IMG/VR virus record: IMGVR_UViG_3300021142_000014
Span: 1-64,000 of that record
Origin: a virus
DNA: 64,000 bases
Direction: 5' to 3' (one strand)
The stretch's first letter is position 1, and each line of letters opens with the position of its first letter. Positions 30,694 through 37,644 of the stretch are shown one piece after another. The notes beneath the pieces are model-generated. The model did not search any database. It worked only from the letters and a program-made list of their open reading frames with translations, and was not told the DNA's origin. The position numbers were made by a program, and so were the translations under genes.

Positions 30694-30836
30694 CAGCCAC
30701 GCAACTTAAAAGCTTCAGCCTTATAGTCATGCACTAATCGAACACCACAATCAGGACAGAAAATGTTCTTATAAGGTTCTTCTACAACCTCACCAGCAAG
30801 ATTGGTAAACTTATTAATGTGCAAACATTCGGTCAT
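30693..30836 (-). CDS. Zinc-ribbon miniprotein
   Basis: 47 aa from the ATG at 30836; the open frame continues upstream, but only this start gives a compact product. MTECLHINKF.. then CPDCG at 30-34, with the other ligands probably C4 and H6. It sits 7 nt after the phosphoesterase gene and overlaps the resolvase start by one base. Function unknown. Confidence 0.6.
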   Translation of the reverse strand: MTECLHINKFTNLAGEVVEEPYKNIFCPDCGVRLVHDYKAEAFKLRG

Positions 30837-30843
30837 GTTTAAT

Positions 30844-31836
30844 TTAAAGAATATCCAAGTCAGACCAACCATAGGGTCCGCAAGCTTCACCGATGAGCAA
30901 TGTAAGCAACCCTGGTGGGTTTGCCTTACCTGTTGTACTAGTGTACCAATGCGAACCACCGTCAGCTGCAGGTGACATAAACACTTGTCGTCCAGATGCA
31001 GATGATGCCACAAAGTGATGAAGGTGTCCACAGAACAAAATATCTGCTTCTGAAATAGGCTGACGAGTCATTGTCTGTCCCATCCACCATGTTTCAATTC
31101 TTCCAATGCTACCGTTTGTCTTTGTCCAACCTTTGTTTCCATTGCGGAAAGTGTGACCATGAGCGAATCCACACTTAACACCAGAAATATCTAGTGTCAT
31201 TGTAAGATCTTGTGCAATAGCACCCAGTGGGATGTCAACGTTTGCGTAACGCTCTGGATTGTGTTCAATGATTTCCTGAATACCATCAAAGATAGCAAGG
31301 TCATCGTTATCAGTCCACGTTGTGTAAGCTTTGCCATATGAGTTTCGGTTTTCCCCATGGTTACCGGGAACAGCACCTAGAACAACACGGTATCCTTCGT
31401 CAACCAATCGATCAACAAAGTTCATAACAAGGCGTCGAGCTAAACGCATTTGCTCTCGACGGTCTAAATCTGTATTAAACGCCTGCATGTCGTAGTGTCC
31501 CGAGCATTGCTCAATTAAATCACCCAAACCCACAAGATAAACGGTAGAGATATCTCTACCAATCTTTGTTAGTTCCTTTAGGCGCAACATAAGACGGTCT
31601 TGGAATTGTCCAATGCGTTCTGCAATAGCTTCGCTTCCGCCGCCTTCTTTCTTTCCAGCCTGCCAGTCACTTAAAAGAACCAACATAGATATTTCACCTT
31701 GTGGACGAACAGGTTTTCCTGGCTTACGCTTAGCAACTGCTTTGCATAGATCGCTTAGATCTTCACCGTCAACCTCCATAGGCTCCATACGGTAACGATA
31801 AAATTCGCTGAGATCTAGTTTGTTTTTACTTGGCAC
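30844..31836 (-). CDS. Calcineurin-like metallophosphoesterase
   Basis: Motifs of the two-metal phosphoesterase family are present: an Asp in LLSDWQAG, GLGDLIE, GNHGE, and GHTF plus GHLHH near the C-terminus. I start at GTG 31836, 7 nt from AAAGAG, because the in-frame ATG upstream (31884) would overlap the previous gene by 59 nt; an ATG at 31788 is also possible. About 330 aa. The substrate (nucleic acid or nucleotide) is unknown. Confidence 0.82.
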   Translation of the reverse strand: MPSKNKLDLSEFYRYRMEPMEVDGEDLSDLCKAVAKRKPGKPVRPQGEISMLVLLSDWQAGKKEGGGSEAIAERIGQFQDRLMLRLKELTKIGRDISTVYLVGLGDLIEQCSGHYDMQAFNTDLDRREQMRLARRLVMNFVDRLVDEGYRVVLGAVPGNHGENRNSYGKAYTTWTDNDDLAIFDGIQEIIEHNPERYANVDIPLGAIAQDLTMTLDISGVKCGFAHGHTFRNGNKGWTKTNGSIGRIETWWMGQTMTRQPISEADILFCGHLHHFVASSASGRQVFMSPAADGGSHWYTSTTGKANPPGLLTLLIGEACGPYGWSDLDIL

Positions 31837-32056
31837 AGACACACTCTTTTGAACGGTGACGCAGAATTGCAGGGTGTTTGGCATCTACGCCACGCTTCTG
31901 AATAAAGCGCACAATAGCCATAGCATTGATAGACTTTTCTTCTAACGCAGCAATAACTTTTTCTTTATCTTCTTTGTTTAGCTTATCGATGAGACGACCA
32001 GCAATACATTGCTTATCGACTACTTCAAAAAATTCGCTTAAATCAGGATTAGGCAT
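31826..32056 (-). CDS. Small helical protein, 76 aa
   Basis: MPNPDLSEFFEVVDKQ.., then a helical stretch (LNKEDKEKVIAALEEKSINAMAIVRFIQKRGV) and a C-terminal ECVC. It is the first gene after the promoter candidate at 32079-32107 and is preceded by AAAGGAGATGC. Resembles a small regulatory DNA-binding protein; not identified. Confidence 0.65.
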   Translation of the reverse strand: MPNPDLSEFFEVVDKQCIAGRLIDKLNKEDKEKVIAALEEKSINAMAIVRFIQKRGVDAKHPAILRHRSKECVCAK

Positions 32057-32078
32057 GCATCTCCTTTGTTATGAATAT

Positions 32079-32107
32079 ATCTTACACGATTGCAACGACG
32101 ATTGCAA
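32079..32107 (-). promoter_or_regulatory. Promoter candidate with direct repeats
   Basis: On the minus strand, TTGCAA (-35, 32102-32107) and TAAGAT (-10, 32079-32084) are 17 nt apart. CGATTGCAA occurs twice on the plus strand (from 32087 and 32099) within the element and could be an operator. Downstream genes run from 32056 to about 18.9 kb. Confidence 0.4.
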
Positions 32108-32176
32108 ATCGTATTCATTATACATAATGCTATAACATTTTACCATATATTTTACTTATTAATTTCAAATTATTCG

Positions 32177-32923
32177 TCAATTCCAATAGCTACAAATCTT
32201 ACGTGCAGGACAACTGAGAAAGACTTCATCAGTAGGGCCATTGCAACAATGTTTAAGTTCAGAATTATCATTCTTACCGATAGCAACTCTCACTCTATCC
32301 CATTTATCATATAGTTTGTCAAGCTCATCTTGATCTTTCATCACTTCAATCGTTTTGATTTTATGAGGATAAGATTTTTGGATAAATAACAATGCCATGC
32401 GGTCAGGAGCACCAGGGCAATTATCCTGATAGGTTCTTAGCTGCATTTGGTATTGATAGCTAGCTTCTTTAGGTAATTGATTACAACTTTTTATATCTAC
32501 TAAGAATTGTTCTCCATCTGGAGTTCGTAGTTTCAAGATATCTACTGCGCCAGCGCACATTCTTTCTTCGTTTTTGAACTTTACTTCTACTTCTTCCATA
32601 GTCGTAAAACCTAAATGGATTAACATGCTCTGAATAATACTGTGAAAAGCTGAACCCACTTGAAAGGTCATTTGCAGTGTTGGACTTATTCTTTCTTCTT
32701 GACATTGTAACCTCAATTCTGGATGGAATTTATAATATAATTGCAACTCACCAGCTGTTACGTCTGATGAGGGGTGATACATGTTATCAAACTTACGTTC
32801 TTTATTAAATACCTTTACAGGGTATTCTTCAGGCCAATCAGCATGAAGCAAAGCTTCCTCAATATGAGGAGTAATTGGTTCATTGTTTTGGTATGTTGCT
32901 AGAGTGCGCTCTAGGAAACTCAT
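32177..32923 (-). CDS. PD-(D/E)XK nuclease, RecB/Cas4-like, with Cys cluster
   Basis: 248 aa. GSAFHSIIQ (conserved His), CAGAVDIL with the Asp, FLVDIKS (the D-x-K), and QYQMQLRTYQ, the order of RecB-type nucleases. A C-terminal CCNGPTDEVFLSCPARKIC resembles the Cys ligands of Cas4/AddB-type iron-sulfur nucleases, with another Cys at about 74. It probably acts in DNA recombination or degradation. It overlaps the membrane gene by 4 nt. Confidence 0.8.
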   Translation of the reverse strand: MSFLERTLATYQNNEPITPHIEEALLHADWPEEYPVKVFNKERKFDNMYHPSSDVTAGELQLYYKFHPELRLQCQEERISPTLQMTFQVGSAFHSIIQSMLIHLGFTTMEEVEVKFKNEERMCAGAVDILKLRTPDGEQFLVDIKSCNQLPKEASYQYQMQLRTYQDNCPGAPDRMALLFIQKSYPHKIKTIEVMKDQDELDKLYDKWDRVRVAIGKNDNSELKHCCNGPTDEVFLSCPARKICSYWN

Positions 32924-33132
32924 TCTTTGTCTTTCTTCCAGTTTAGATAGTTTCTAATATATGCACCCATATATAGAGCAGAGGCAAAAATAAAACCATA
33001 TTGTTTTGTATGTAAAGCATAGGCTACCCAAAGGCATTCATTCAAGAATAAGATAACCCATCCATAGATATTTTTACTACCTATAGTAAAGACACCGAAG
33101 CCTCCGACGACTGCCAGTATCCATGACCACAT
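32920..33132 (-). CDS. Small membrane protein, PnuC-like
   Basis: 70 aa with two hydrophobic helices (about 2-22 and 46-60) and W-rich motifs (GWVILFLNECLWVAYAL, MGAYIRNYLNW). This pattern is that of the nicotinamide riboside transporter PnuC family, but it is only a fragment in length. It overlaps both neighbours. It could import or exclude a nucleotide precursor; this is uncertain. Confidence 0.55.
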   Translation of the reverse strand: MWSWILAVVGGFGVFTIGSKNIYGWVILFLNECLWVAYALHTKQYGFIFASALYMGAYIRNYLNWKKDKE

Positions 33133-33545
33133 TATTCTTTTTCTTTCAATCTTAAATAGTCTTCGTATAATTCAAGAAAATCATCTTTATCCATTACTAT
33201 TAGATCAAGTTCGACCGGTAGAGTCTCAGCAGTGTTTTCTCGTTCACCCCACTCAGTCATTTCAATAGTAGGGCCATACAAACGTACAGCGAGCACTGGT
33301 CGACTAAGCCAACTTTTATTTTGAGCGTGACTCTTAACAGTATTCCAAATAGTTTTAGTAATAGAAAAACTAGAACTTTGTGTGCTCTTGCATTCAATCA
33401 TAAACTCTATCTTTTGATGTTCTTGTGTTTGAAGGTCTGCCTTCTCCCACTTAGCACCTGAACCAATAGTTCTCTTGGCCATTGGCCATTGTTCTTCTAG
33501 CTCACGCTCTTGACGTTGGCTAAATTTCTGTTGGAACTTCCCCAT
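33132..33545 (-). CDS. PD-(D/E)XK-type endonuclease, resolvase-like
   Basis: 137 aa. I use the ATG at 33545 (MGKFQQKF..) instead of the upstream GTG, as AGAAAGTGAAA precedes it. GSGAKWEKADL..EFMIECKST carries Asp, Glu and Lys in a PD-(D/E)XK arrangement. The remaining part is acidic. A second such nuclease in the same region as 30349-30693; which one resolves junctions is unknown. Confidence 0.65.
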   Translation of the reverse strand: MGKFQQKFSQRQERELEEQWPMAKRTIGSGAKWEKADLQTQEHQKIEFMIECKSTQSSSFSITKTIWNTVKSHAQNKSWLSRPVLAVRLYGPTIEMTEWGERENTAETLPVELDLIVMDKDDFLELYEDYLRLKEKE

Positions 33546-33699
33546 TTTCACTTTCTAATTCATTAATCCATCCAAGTACAATATGGTAAGTATCATAACG
33601 CCCTCTATCGTAACTGTGGTATGTGTTATCAGCACCTGTCTCCATAAAACCTTCAAGATTTTTTAGAGCTTCAACTATTAATTGTTTGACTGGTTTCAT
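33520..33699 (-). CDS. Small protein, 59 aa
   Basis: ATG giving MKPVKQLIVEALKNL, behind GCGGAGGAAAACA, a strong site. The open frame extends 14 codons further up without one. Helical N-terminus, then a Tyr/His-rich segment YHSYDRGRYDTYH. Overlaps the nuclease gene end by 26 nt. Function unknown. Confidence 0.6.
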   Translation of the reverse strand: MKPVKQLIVEALKNLEGFMETGADNTYHSYDRGRYDTYHIVLGWINELESENGEVPTEI

Positions 33700-33730
33700 T
33701 GTTTTCCTCCGCAGGTTCGGCTGCTTAGTT

Positions 33731-33874
33731 TTATTCTTCAAACGTTGGTTTTATTGTGTTATATTGAATAGCAAATTGATTTTGCCTTGGATCGCACCAA
33801 GTATCATTGGTCTCATCATGCACCCACCAAACATTACCAACGTGCACTTTTTTCTTACAACGTTCACAAATCAT
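33731..33874 (-). CDS. WVH-type zinc-ribbon miniprotein
   Basis: 47 aa. MICERCKKKVHVGNVWWVHDE, that is CxxC near the start and a W-W-V-H motif. The same CxxC...WVH layout recurs in 34122-34256, 34711-34884 and 34954-35103, so the cluster looks like a family of miniproteins. It overlaps the next gene by 4 nt. Function unknown. Confidence 0.65.
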   Translation of the reverse strand: MICERCKKKVHVGNVWWVHDETNDTWCDPRQNQFAIQYNTIKPTFEE

Positions 33875-34125
33875 GAATCTATTTCACCACATTTACTGCA
33901 TACTTGGGATAGGTCTGTTCTTAAATTGAGGCAGGTTGGGCATCTATATTCATCCATAGCATTGTATAATGCATAATTACAAAATTCTTCAAGATCCATA
34001 CCGTACATTGATGCTGCTGTTTTAATTTTTTCTGTTGCAGCATCATCTAATTCAATTTCAAACGATACCCAATTTGTTTTATCCTTAGCACGGAATTCTG
34101 TTAACCATGATTGTGGATCTATCAT
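33871..34125 (-). CDS. Small protein with C-terminal zinc ribbon
   Basis: 84 aa from the ATG giving MIDPQSWLTEF, behind AAGGAGCG. N-terminal helical-acidic half, then CPTC and CSKCG at the C-terminus forming a ribbon. The ATG overlaps the stop of the preceding gene. Function unknown. Confidence 0.65.
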   Translation of the reverse strand: MIDPQSWLTEFRAKDKTNWVSFEIELDDAATEKIKTAASMYGMDLEEFCNYALYNAMDEYRCPTCLNLRTDLSQVCSKCGEIDS

Positions 34126-34256
34126 TCTGCTACGCTCCTTAAAAAACATTCTGGATTATTTGCTAAATCAGCATCATCATGAACCCAATAAATATTGTTT
34201 CCTTCAGTGATAAGCCGAAGATCTTCATTGCATTCAGGACACTTATTATATCCCAT
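34122..34256 (-). CDS. WVH-type zinc-ribbon miniprotein
   Basis: 44 aa: MGYNKCPECNEDL.. then NNIYWVHDDADLANNPEC. Ligands are CPEC and perhaps the C-terminal Cys with the WVH His. Start and stop overlap the neighbours (TAATG and ATGA), so it belongs to the operon. Close in layout to 33731-33874. Confidence 0.65.
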   Translation of the reverse strand: MGYNKCPECNEDLRLITEGNNIYWVHDDADLANNPECFLRSVAE

Positions 34257-34336
34257 TATAGCCTACCACTCCAAAAAACACCAATTGCAAAAACAAATAA
34301 TGAGATTAACAATATTGAATTTAAAATAACACGCAT
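34256..34336 (-). CDS. 26-residue transmembrane microprotein
   Basis: ATG at 34336 behind AAAGGTTAATTC. Encodes one hydrophobic helix (ILNSILLISLFVFAIGVF) and a basic end (SGRL). TAATG overlap with the next gene and close spacing to the previous one support translation. Possibly a membrane-active peptide; function unknown. Confidence 0.5.
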   Translation of the reverse strand: MRVILNSILLISLFVFAIGVFWSGRL

Positions 34337-34339
34337 GAA

Positions 34340-34711
34340 TTAACCTTTATTATTTTCTTCTCTAAATAATACCAGAGCAATAATTGTATAAGTTGCTAGA
34401 TCAAGCAAAGAATCTTCAATACTTTCATTGACTAAATTTTGGCCACGAGCTGCTGCTTGGAGCCGTTTAATCTTGTCCGTTCCTCTAGTCATACAGCCTA
34501 TCCAACCTGGGATACCCCACTCTTCGCTTGCTCTTACATTTGCGAATGGGTCACCTTTTTTCCCATAGTCCGCTTGCTTTTTATCATGCATAGATTGTAT
34601 TTCTTTAAGAATCTGTTGGAATGGAGTTAAATGGTCATGGTCATCTAAAGGAACATCATCAGCAAATTTTATTTTTTCATCATACCAATAATTATTATTT
34701 GGTTTTTCCAT
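34340..34711 (-). CDS. DUF1599-like / all-alpha nucleotide-pyrophosphohydrolase-like protein
   Basis: 123 aa from the ATG giving MEKPNNNYWYDE, behind GGAAGAAGAATA. Motif LKEIQSMHDKKQADYG, WGIPGWIGCMTRGTDKIKRLQ and a helix with SLLDLATYTIIALVLF match a small phage protein family known as DUF1599, thought to be related to NTP pyrophosphohydrolases of the MazG type. The likely activity is nucleotide hydrolysis, not shown here. It shares a TAATG with its upstream neighbour. Confidence 0.7.
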   Translation of the reverse strand: MEKPNNNYWYDEKIKFADDVPLDDHDHLTPFQQILKEIQSMHDKKQADYGKKGDPFANVRASEEWGIPGWIGCMTRGTDKIKRLQAAARGQNLVNESIEDSLLDLATYTIIALVLFREENNKG

Positions 34712-34884
34712 TATTCTTCTTCCATTGGTTCGGCTACCCATTGTTCAAATGGATGACATTTTATAGTGTAATCAAGAAATTGATGAACCCACTCACCATT
34801 AGCACCTTGAAGAATTTCTTTACGTTCTCCATTTTTACGATAGCAATTTTTGCATAATGCTTTTTTAGGTACGTAATCAGCCAT
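34711..34884 (-). CDS. WVH-type zinc-ribbon miniprotein
   Basis: 57 aa: MADYVPKKALCKNCYRKN.. then GEWVHQFLDY and CHPF. Same CxxC...WVH layout as its neighbours. Its stop overlaps the next start (TAATG). Function unknown. Confidence 0.65.
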   Translation of the reverse strand: MADYVPKKALCKNCYRKNGERKEILQGANGEWVHQFLDYTIKCHPFEQWVAEPMEEE

Positions 34885-34957
34885 TTTTATTCCTAGATAT
34901 CAAAACCATACCAATAGTCATGATAAGGGTATCAATTATCATAACCCATGAATTCAT
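34877..34957 (-). CDS. 26-residue transmembrane microprotein
   Basis: ATG at 34957, MNSWVMIIDTLIMTIGMVLI then a basic end. One hydrophobic helix, a second microprotein of the same size as 34256-34336. A GGGAAACTAAATC lies upstream. Overlaps both neighbours. Function unknown. Confidence 0.45.
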   Translation of the reverse strand: MNSWVMIIDTLIMTIGMVLISRNKNG

Positions 34958-35103
34958 GATTTAGTTTCCCAATCTGGTTCAGCTTTGTGAGGTCCATGAG
35001 GGCTTGTGTGAACCCACTGATCATCATCACCTAATCTATCCCAATCGGTAGCATCGGAGCTATATTTTACGATTGGCATACCACAGTGTTTACATTCGGT
35101 CAT
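34954..35103 (-). CDS. WVH-type zinc-ribbon miniprotein
   Basis: 49 aa: MTECKHCGMPIVKYSS.. then DDDQWVHTSPHGPHKAEP. CxxC near the start, WVH and further His. Belongs to the same miniprotein family as 33731-33874, 34122-34256 and 34711-34884. The TCA of its stop overlaps the downstream ATG. Confidence 0.65.
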   Translation of the reverse strand: MTECKHCGMPIVKYSSDATDWDRLGDDDQWVHTSPHGPHKAEPDWETKS

Positions 35104-35230
35104 TTTCTTTTTTATCCTCTGGAGTAAAATATTCTACAGCAGCTTTTATTTCTTTGCAAGTATGACTAATAAAATCAACAGCTCTATGGAAATTAACATT
35201 ACAAACGTGACAAAAATGCTTAATCGTCAT
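35090..35230 (-). CDS. Small C2H2/zinc-like protein
   Basis: 46 aa: MTIKHFCHVCNVNFHRAVDFISHTCKEI.. The spacing C-x2-C ... H-x3-C resembles a C2H2-type finger with the last ligand a Cys. Acidic C-terminus. Overlaps both neighbours by 11-14 nt. Function unknown. Confidence 0.6.
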   Translation of the reverse strand: MTIKHFCHVCNVNFHRAVDFISHTCKEIKAAVEYFTPEDKKENDRM

Positions 35231-35396
35231 TTATTACTCCAAATTTCCATATTGGATCACCGACTACAGTAACCTTACCATCAACAATATAAAAAGGTTT
35301 ACCATTGATTAGAATACCAGCCAGGTCATCTGGCCAACCCTCAGGATCAATCTCAATAGATACGCCTTCATTTTCTTCATTAGACTTCTGGGTCAT
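35220..35396 (-). CDS. Small protein, 58 aa
   Basis: Start chosen at the ATG giving MTQKSNEENEGVS, 4 nt after GAGGATGTCA; two ATGs just upstream in the RecA tail are also possible. Acidic with a PEGWPDDLAGILINGKPFYI segment. The actinobacterial literature has similar small proteins near recombinases, but I cannot name this one. It overlaps the recA end. Confidence 0.55.
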   Translation of the reverse strand: MTQKSNEENEGVSIEIDPEGWPDDLAGILINGKPFYIVDGKVTVVGDPIWKFGVINDD

Positions 35397-36495
35397 TGAC
35401 ATCCTCACTATCTACAGTTAATGGACGACCAAAGAATTCATCTTCGTCTACAACAGCAACGCCTGATCCTTTTTTAACAGCAGCAATAATTTCTGCTTCA
35501 AATTCTTCAGACTTACCACTAGACCAAATCTGTTCAAAGAATGCATCGCGACCTTGTGCCTTGATATCTCTCCATGTAAACCATGCACCACCTCTTTGAG
35601 CTACGCCAAGAAGAATGCCCATACGAGCAAGATCACGTCTAGTATCAATACCAGGGTGGTCTAGGAACACGTTAGGTTGGTTATAGAAGTCAGTCCAACC
35701 TTCACGAAATGGAGGGCCGTAACTGTTTTTTACTGTTTTCATAACAACAGGGAACCCAACTTGTACGTTCTCACCATTGATCTTATCAAAATATTTATCG
35801 CTACCAGGACGCAAGTAGATGCGAACTGACATTGCATGCTTAACTGCATGACCACCGGGAGTCATAGGACGGTTGTATCCATCCATGTCTGCACGTAATT
35901 GATTTAGATAGAAACAAGTTACACCATAAAGGTTTGCCAGTGGAGCAACAGTCTGAACATTACGTTTCATAACTGCAGCGTTACCACCCATTTTGTCATT
36001 CTTATCAGTCAATTGTTGCATACTATGCTTAGTGGCTGCAGCACCAATGGAATCCCATACAACTGCACAGACTTCTTTGGACTTAATCAAACTAACCATC
36101 ATGTCAGTGCCAGTCTCAGCATCTGGTGGTTGCACCACAATAAGACTTTCGTCAACCTTAAGACCAAGCTTCTCAGCCCATTCAGGATTAAAACGGTGTT
36201 CTAAGTCGATATAAGCGACCATCTTTTCACCGTTGTAGTAATCGTAACAGTCTTTCAATGCAAGAAGAGCAAAAGAACTCTTACCGCTATGTTCCTTACC
36301 GAATAGTTCAATCATCTTGCCCTCAGGCCATCCACCAACAGCAAGAAGATAAGCGAGTGCAGGAGTAAAACATGGAATAGCATTGATCTTTTCAATGTTG
36401 TTACCACGCAGAACAATAGGTTTGTTACTACCCTCAGGTGTAAATTTATTCAAATCAGCAATAAGCTTGTCGATGCCATCTCTTGTTCTAGCCAT
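35380..36495 (-). CDS. recA: RecA-family recombinase
   Basis: 371 aa. Walker A GKEHSGKS near 66-73, Walker B region AVVWDSIGA near 145, a KDVAP/TVAPLANLYGVTCFYLNQLR region, and the MAWfold core DLEHRFNPEWAEKLGL. Phage RecA/UvsX proteins pair homologous DNA and support replication restart. The C-terminus is acidic. It is slightly longer than bacterial RecA, as usual for phage versions. Operon with a small helical gene (36488-36610) and the resolvase-type nucleases. Confidence 0.9.
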   Translation of the reverse strand: MARTRDGIDKLIADLNKFTPEGSNKPIVLRGNNIEKINAIPCFTPALAYLLAVGGWPEGKMIELFGKEHSGKSSFALLALKDCYDYYNGEKMVAYIDLEHRFNPEWAEKLGLKVDESLIVVQPPDAETGTDMMVSLIKSKEVCAVVWDSIGAAATKHSMQQLTDKNDKMGGNAAVMKRNVQTVAPLANLYGVTCFYLNQLRADMDGYNRPMTPGGHAVKHAMSVRIYLRPGSDKYFDKINGENVQVGFPVVMKTVKNSYGPPFREGWTDFYNQPNVFLDHPGIDTRRDLARMGILLGVAQRGGAWFTWRDIKAQGRDAFFEQIWSSGKSEEFEAEIIAAVKKGSGVAVVDEDEFFGRPLTVDSEDVNDPEV

Positions 36496-36610
36496 AGTAA
36501 TACTCCAAGTGTCGTTGTATAAAATCTTCTACATCAATGTTATCTCTTGCAGCTTGTTTTTGCAAGGCTTCATACAAGTTCTTATCTAAATCAATCAATA
36601 ACTGTATCAT
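36488..36610 (-). CDS. Small ribbon-helix-helix-like protein
   Basis: 40 aa: MIQLLIDLDKNLYEALQKQAARDNIDVEDFIQRHLEYYYG. The beta-strand followed by two helices is typical of RHH/antitoxin-type DNA-binding proteins, which act as dimers. Its stop lies inside the recA start region (8-nt overlap). Possible autoregulator of the recombination genes; inference. Confidence 0.6.
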   Translation of the reverse strand: MIQLLIDLDKNLYEALQKQAARDNIDVEDFIQRHLEYYYG

Positions 36611-37032
36611 TATGCTCCTATCGGCCAGACGTATTCAAGATCATCTGGTACATCTGTAAAATATTGTGAATAGTGTTCTGGAAACTTACGTAGAAGATTA
36701 CTTTGATGTGATTTATGAAATTCTACGTCACCTAACCATTCTGGTTTGGTTATGCCAATAGGATAACCAGCAAGTAAATCTATGGATTTTTCAAGACATG
36801 TATCTTTATAACCACGACTAGTCCATTCATTACAAATGGCTTCTTGGTATTTAAGAAGAGTGTATTCGTGACCACGCCACATCTTTACTGCTGGGTGGTT
36901 TTGCCAACCATATCCAGGAGTGATTAATGCTTTGATTACTTGTAGGTTCTCTACACGTTGTTTGCCTAAGCGTTGACGATCAAGCACAGAAGCAGATTTA
37001 GCGAAGTCTTCATATGGTAGGAATGTTTGCAT
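36610..37032 (-). CDS. Pyrimidine-dimer-glycosylase-like / MSMEG_6728-type protein
   Basis: 140 aa. MQTFLPYEDFAKSASVLDRQRLGKQRVENLQ and GWQNHPAVKMWRGHEYTLLKYQ are characteristic of a small family common in actinobacteria and their phages, related to the T4 endonuclease V-type pyrimidine dimer excision family. It may act in DNA repair by a base-excision mechanism. Catalytic assignment is not certain. Overlaps its upstream neighbour by one base. Confidence 0.7.
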   Translation of the reverse strand: MQTFLPYEDFAKSASVLDRQRLGKQRVENLQVIKALITPGYGWQNHPAVKMWRGHEYTLLKYQEAICNEWTSRGYKDTCLEKSIDLLAGYPIGITKPEWLGDVEFHKSHQSNLLRKFPEHYSQYFTDVPDDLEYVWPIGA

Positions 37033-37328
37033 TATTTAGATTGTACAGCTTCGTATTCTTCTTCTGTGGCAAATTTAAAACAACATCCATCACAGTTATG
37101 AGTACCATCATCTACGCCATTGATAATAGAAATATCATCAGGGTCTGGGTGGCCAATGTTATGAGTGCATCTACGTTCCATAATGCCACGATCGAATCGA
37201 TAAAATTGTGGAAAACTACGCATATGGTGATTACTACGCATATGGATGGTACACACTTCTCCTAAACATTGATCTTCTTCATGCGTACGGAGGCTAATGT
37301 GACTATGCTCTAACTCATTGTATTTCAT
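37032..37328 (-). CDS. Small His/Cys-rich protein
   Basis: 98 aa. MKYNELEHSHISLRTHEEDQCLGEVCTIHMRSNHHMRS.. with many His and Cys, and C-terminal HNCDGCCFKF. Several putative metal ligands but no classical spacing. Overlaps the next gene by 14 nt. Function unknown. Confidence 0.6.
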   Translation of the reverse strand: MKYNELEHSHISLRTHEEDQCLGEVCTIHMRSNHHMRSFPQFYRFDRGIMERRCTHNIGHPDPDDISIINGVDDGTHNCDGCCFKFATEEEYEAVQSK

Positions 37329-37482
37329 ACTCTTCTTCCCCTAGTGTTTCATAAATCATAGTAGCTACTGCTTGCAAAACAAAATCATCAGGTGACAACC
37401 CTGACTTTCTAAGAGCTTTACCATAACGGATCAAAGCTACTGGACCTAATTTGAGGTTTGTATTGATAACGATTTCATTCAT
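37315..37482 (-). CDS. Small helical protein, 55 aa
   Basis: Start at the ATG giving MNEIVINTNLKLGPVALIR, overlapping the upstream stop (ATGA). Helical with an acidic end (GEEEYEIQ). It resembles DNA-binding ribbon-helix-helix proteins only loosely. Function unknown. Confidence 0.55.
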   Translation of the reverse strand: MNEIVINTNLKLGPVALIRYGKALRKSGLSPDDFVLQAVATMIYETLGEEEYEIQ

Positions 37483-37613
37483 TCTTTTTCGTCTGCTTCT
37501 TCCCATTGTGTATTCAAATTCTTATTACTAGGACAGCGATGAGTTACCTCACGAGCTAGTGCTTGAATAACTTGCTTACATTTTGGGCAACGCCATGATT
37601 TTAATTGTGTCAT
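37479..37613 (-). CDS. Zinc-ribbon miniprotein, 44 aa
   Basis: MTQLKSWRCPKCKQVIQ.. then THRCPSNK. Start codon behind AAGAAAGGAAACACA-type leader. Ligands are CPKC and the His/Cys pair near 25-27. It is the first small gene downstream of the polymerase. Function unknown. Confidence 0.6.
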   Translation of the reverse strand: MTQLKSWRCPKCKQVIQALAREVTHRCPSNKNLNTQWEEADEKE

Positions 37614-37644
37614 TGTGTTTCCTTTCTTACTTAATTCAAAGATA

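Noticed and set aside
30837-31031. Upstream extension of the 47-aa zinc-ribbon ORF
   Set aside because: It lies inside the phosphoesterase gene in another frame and has the composition of a shadow.
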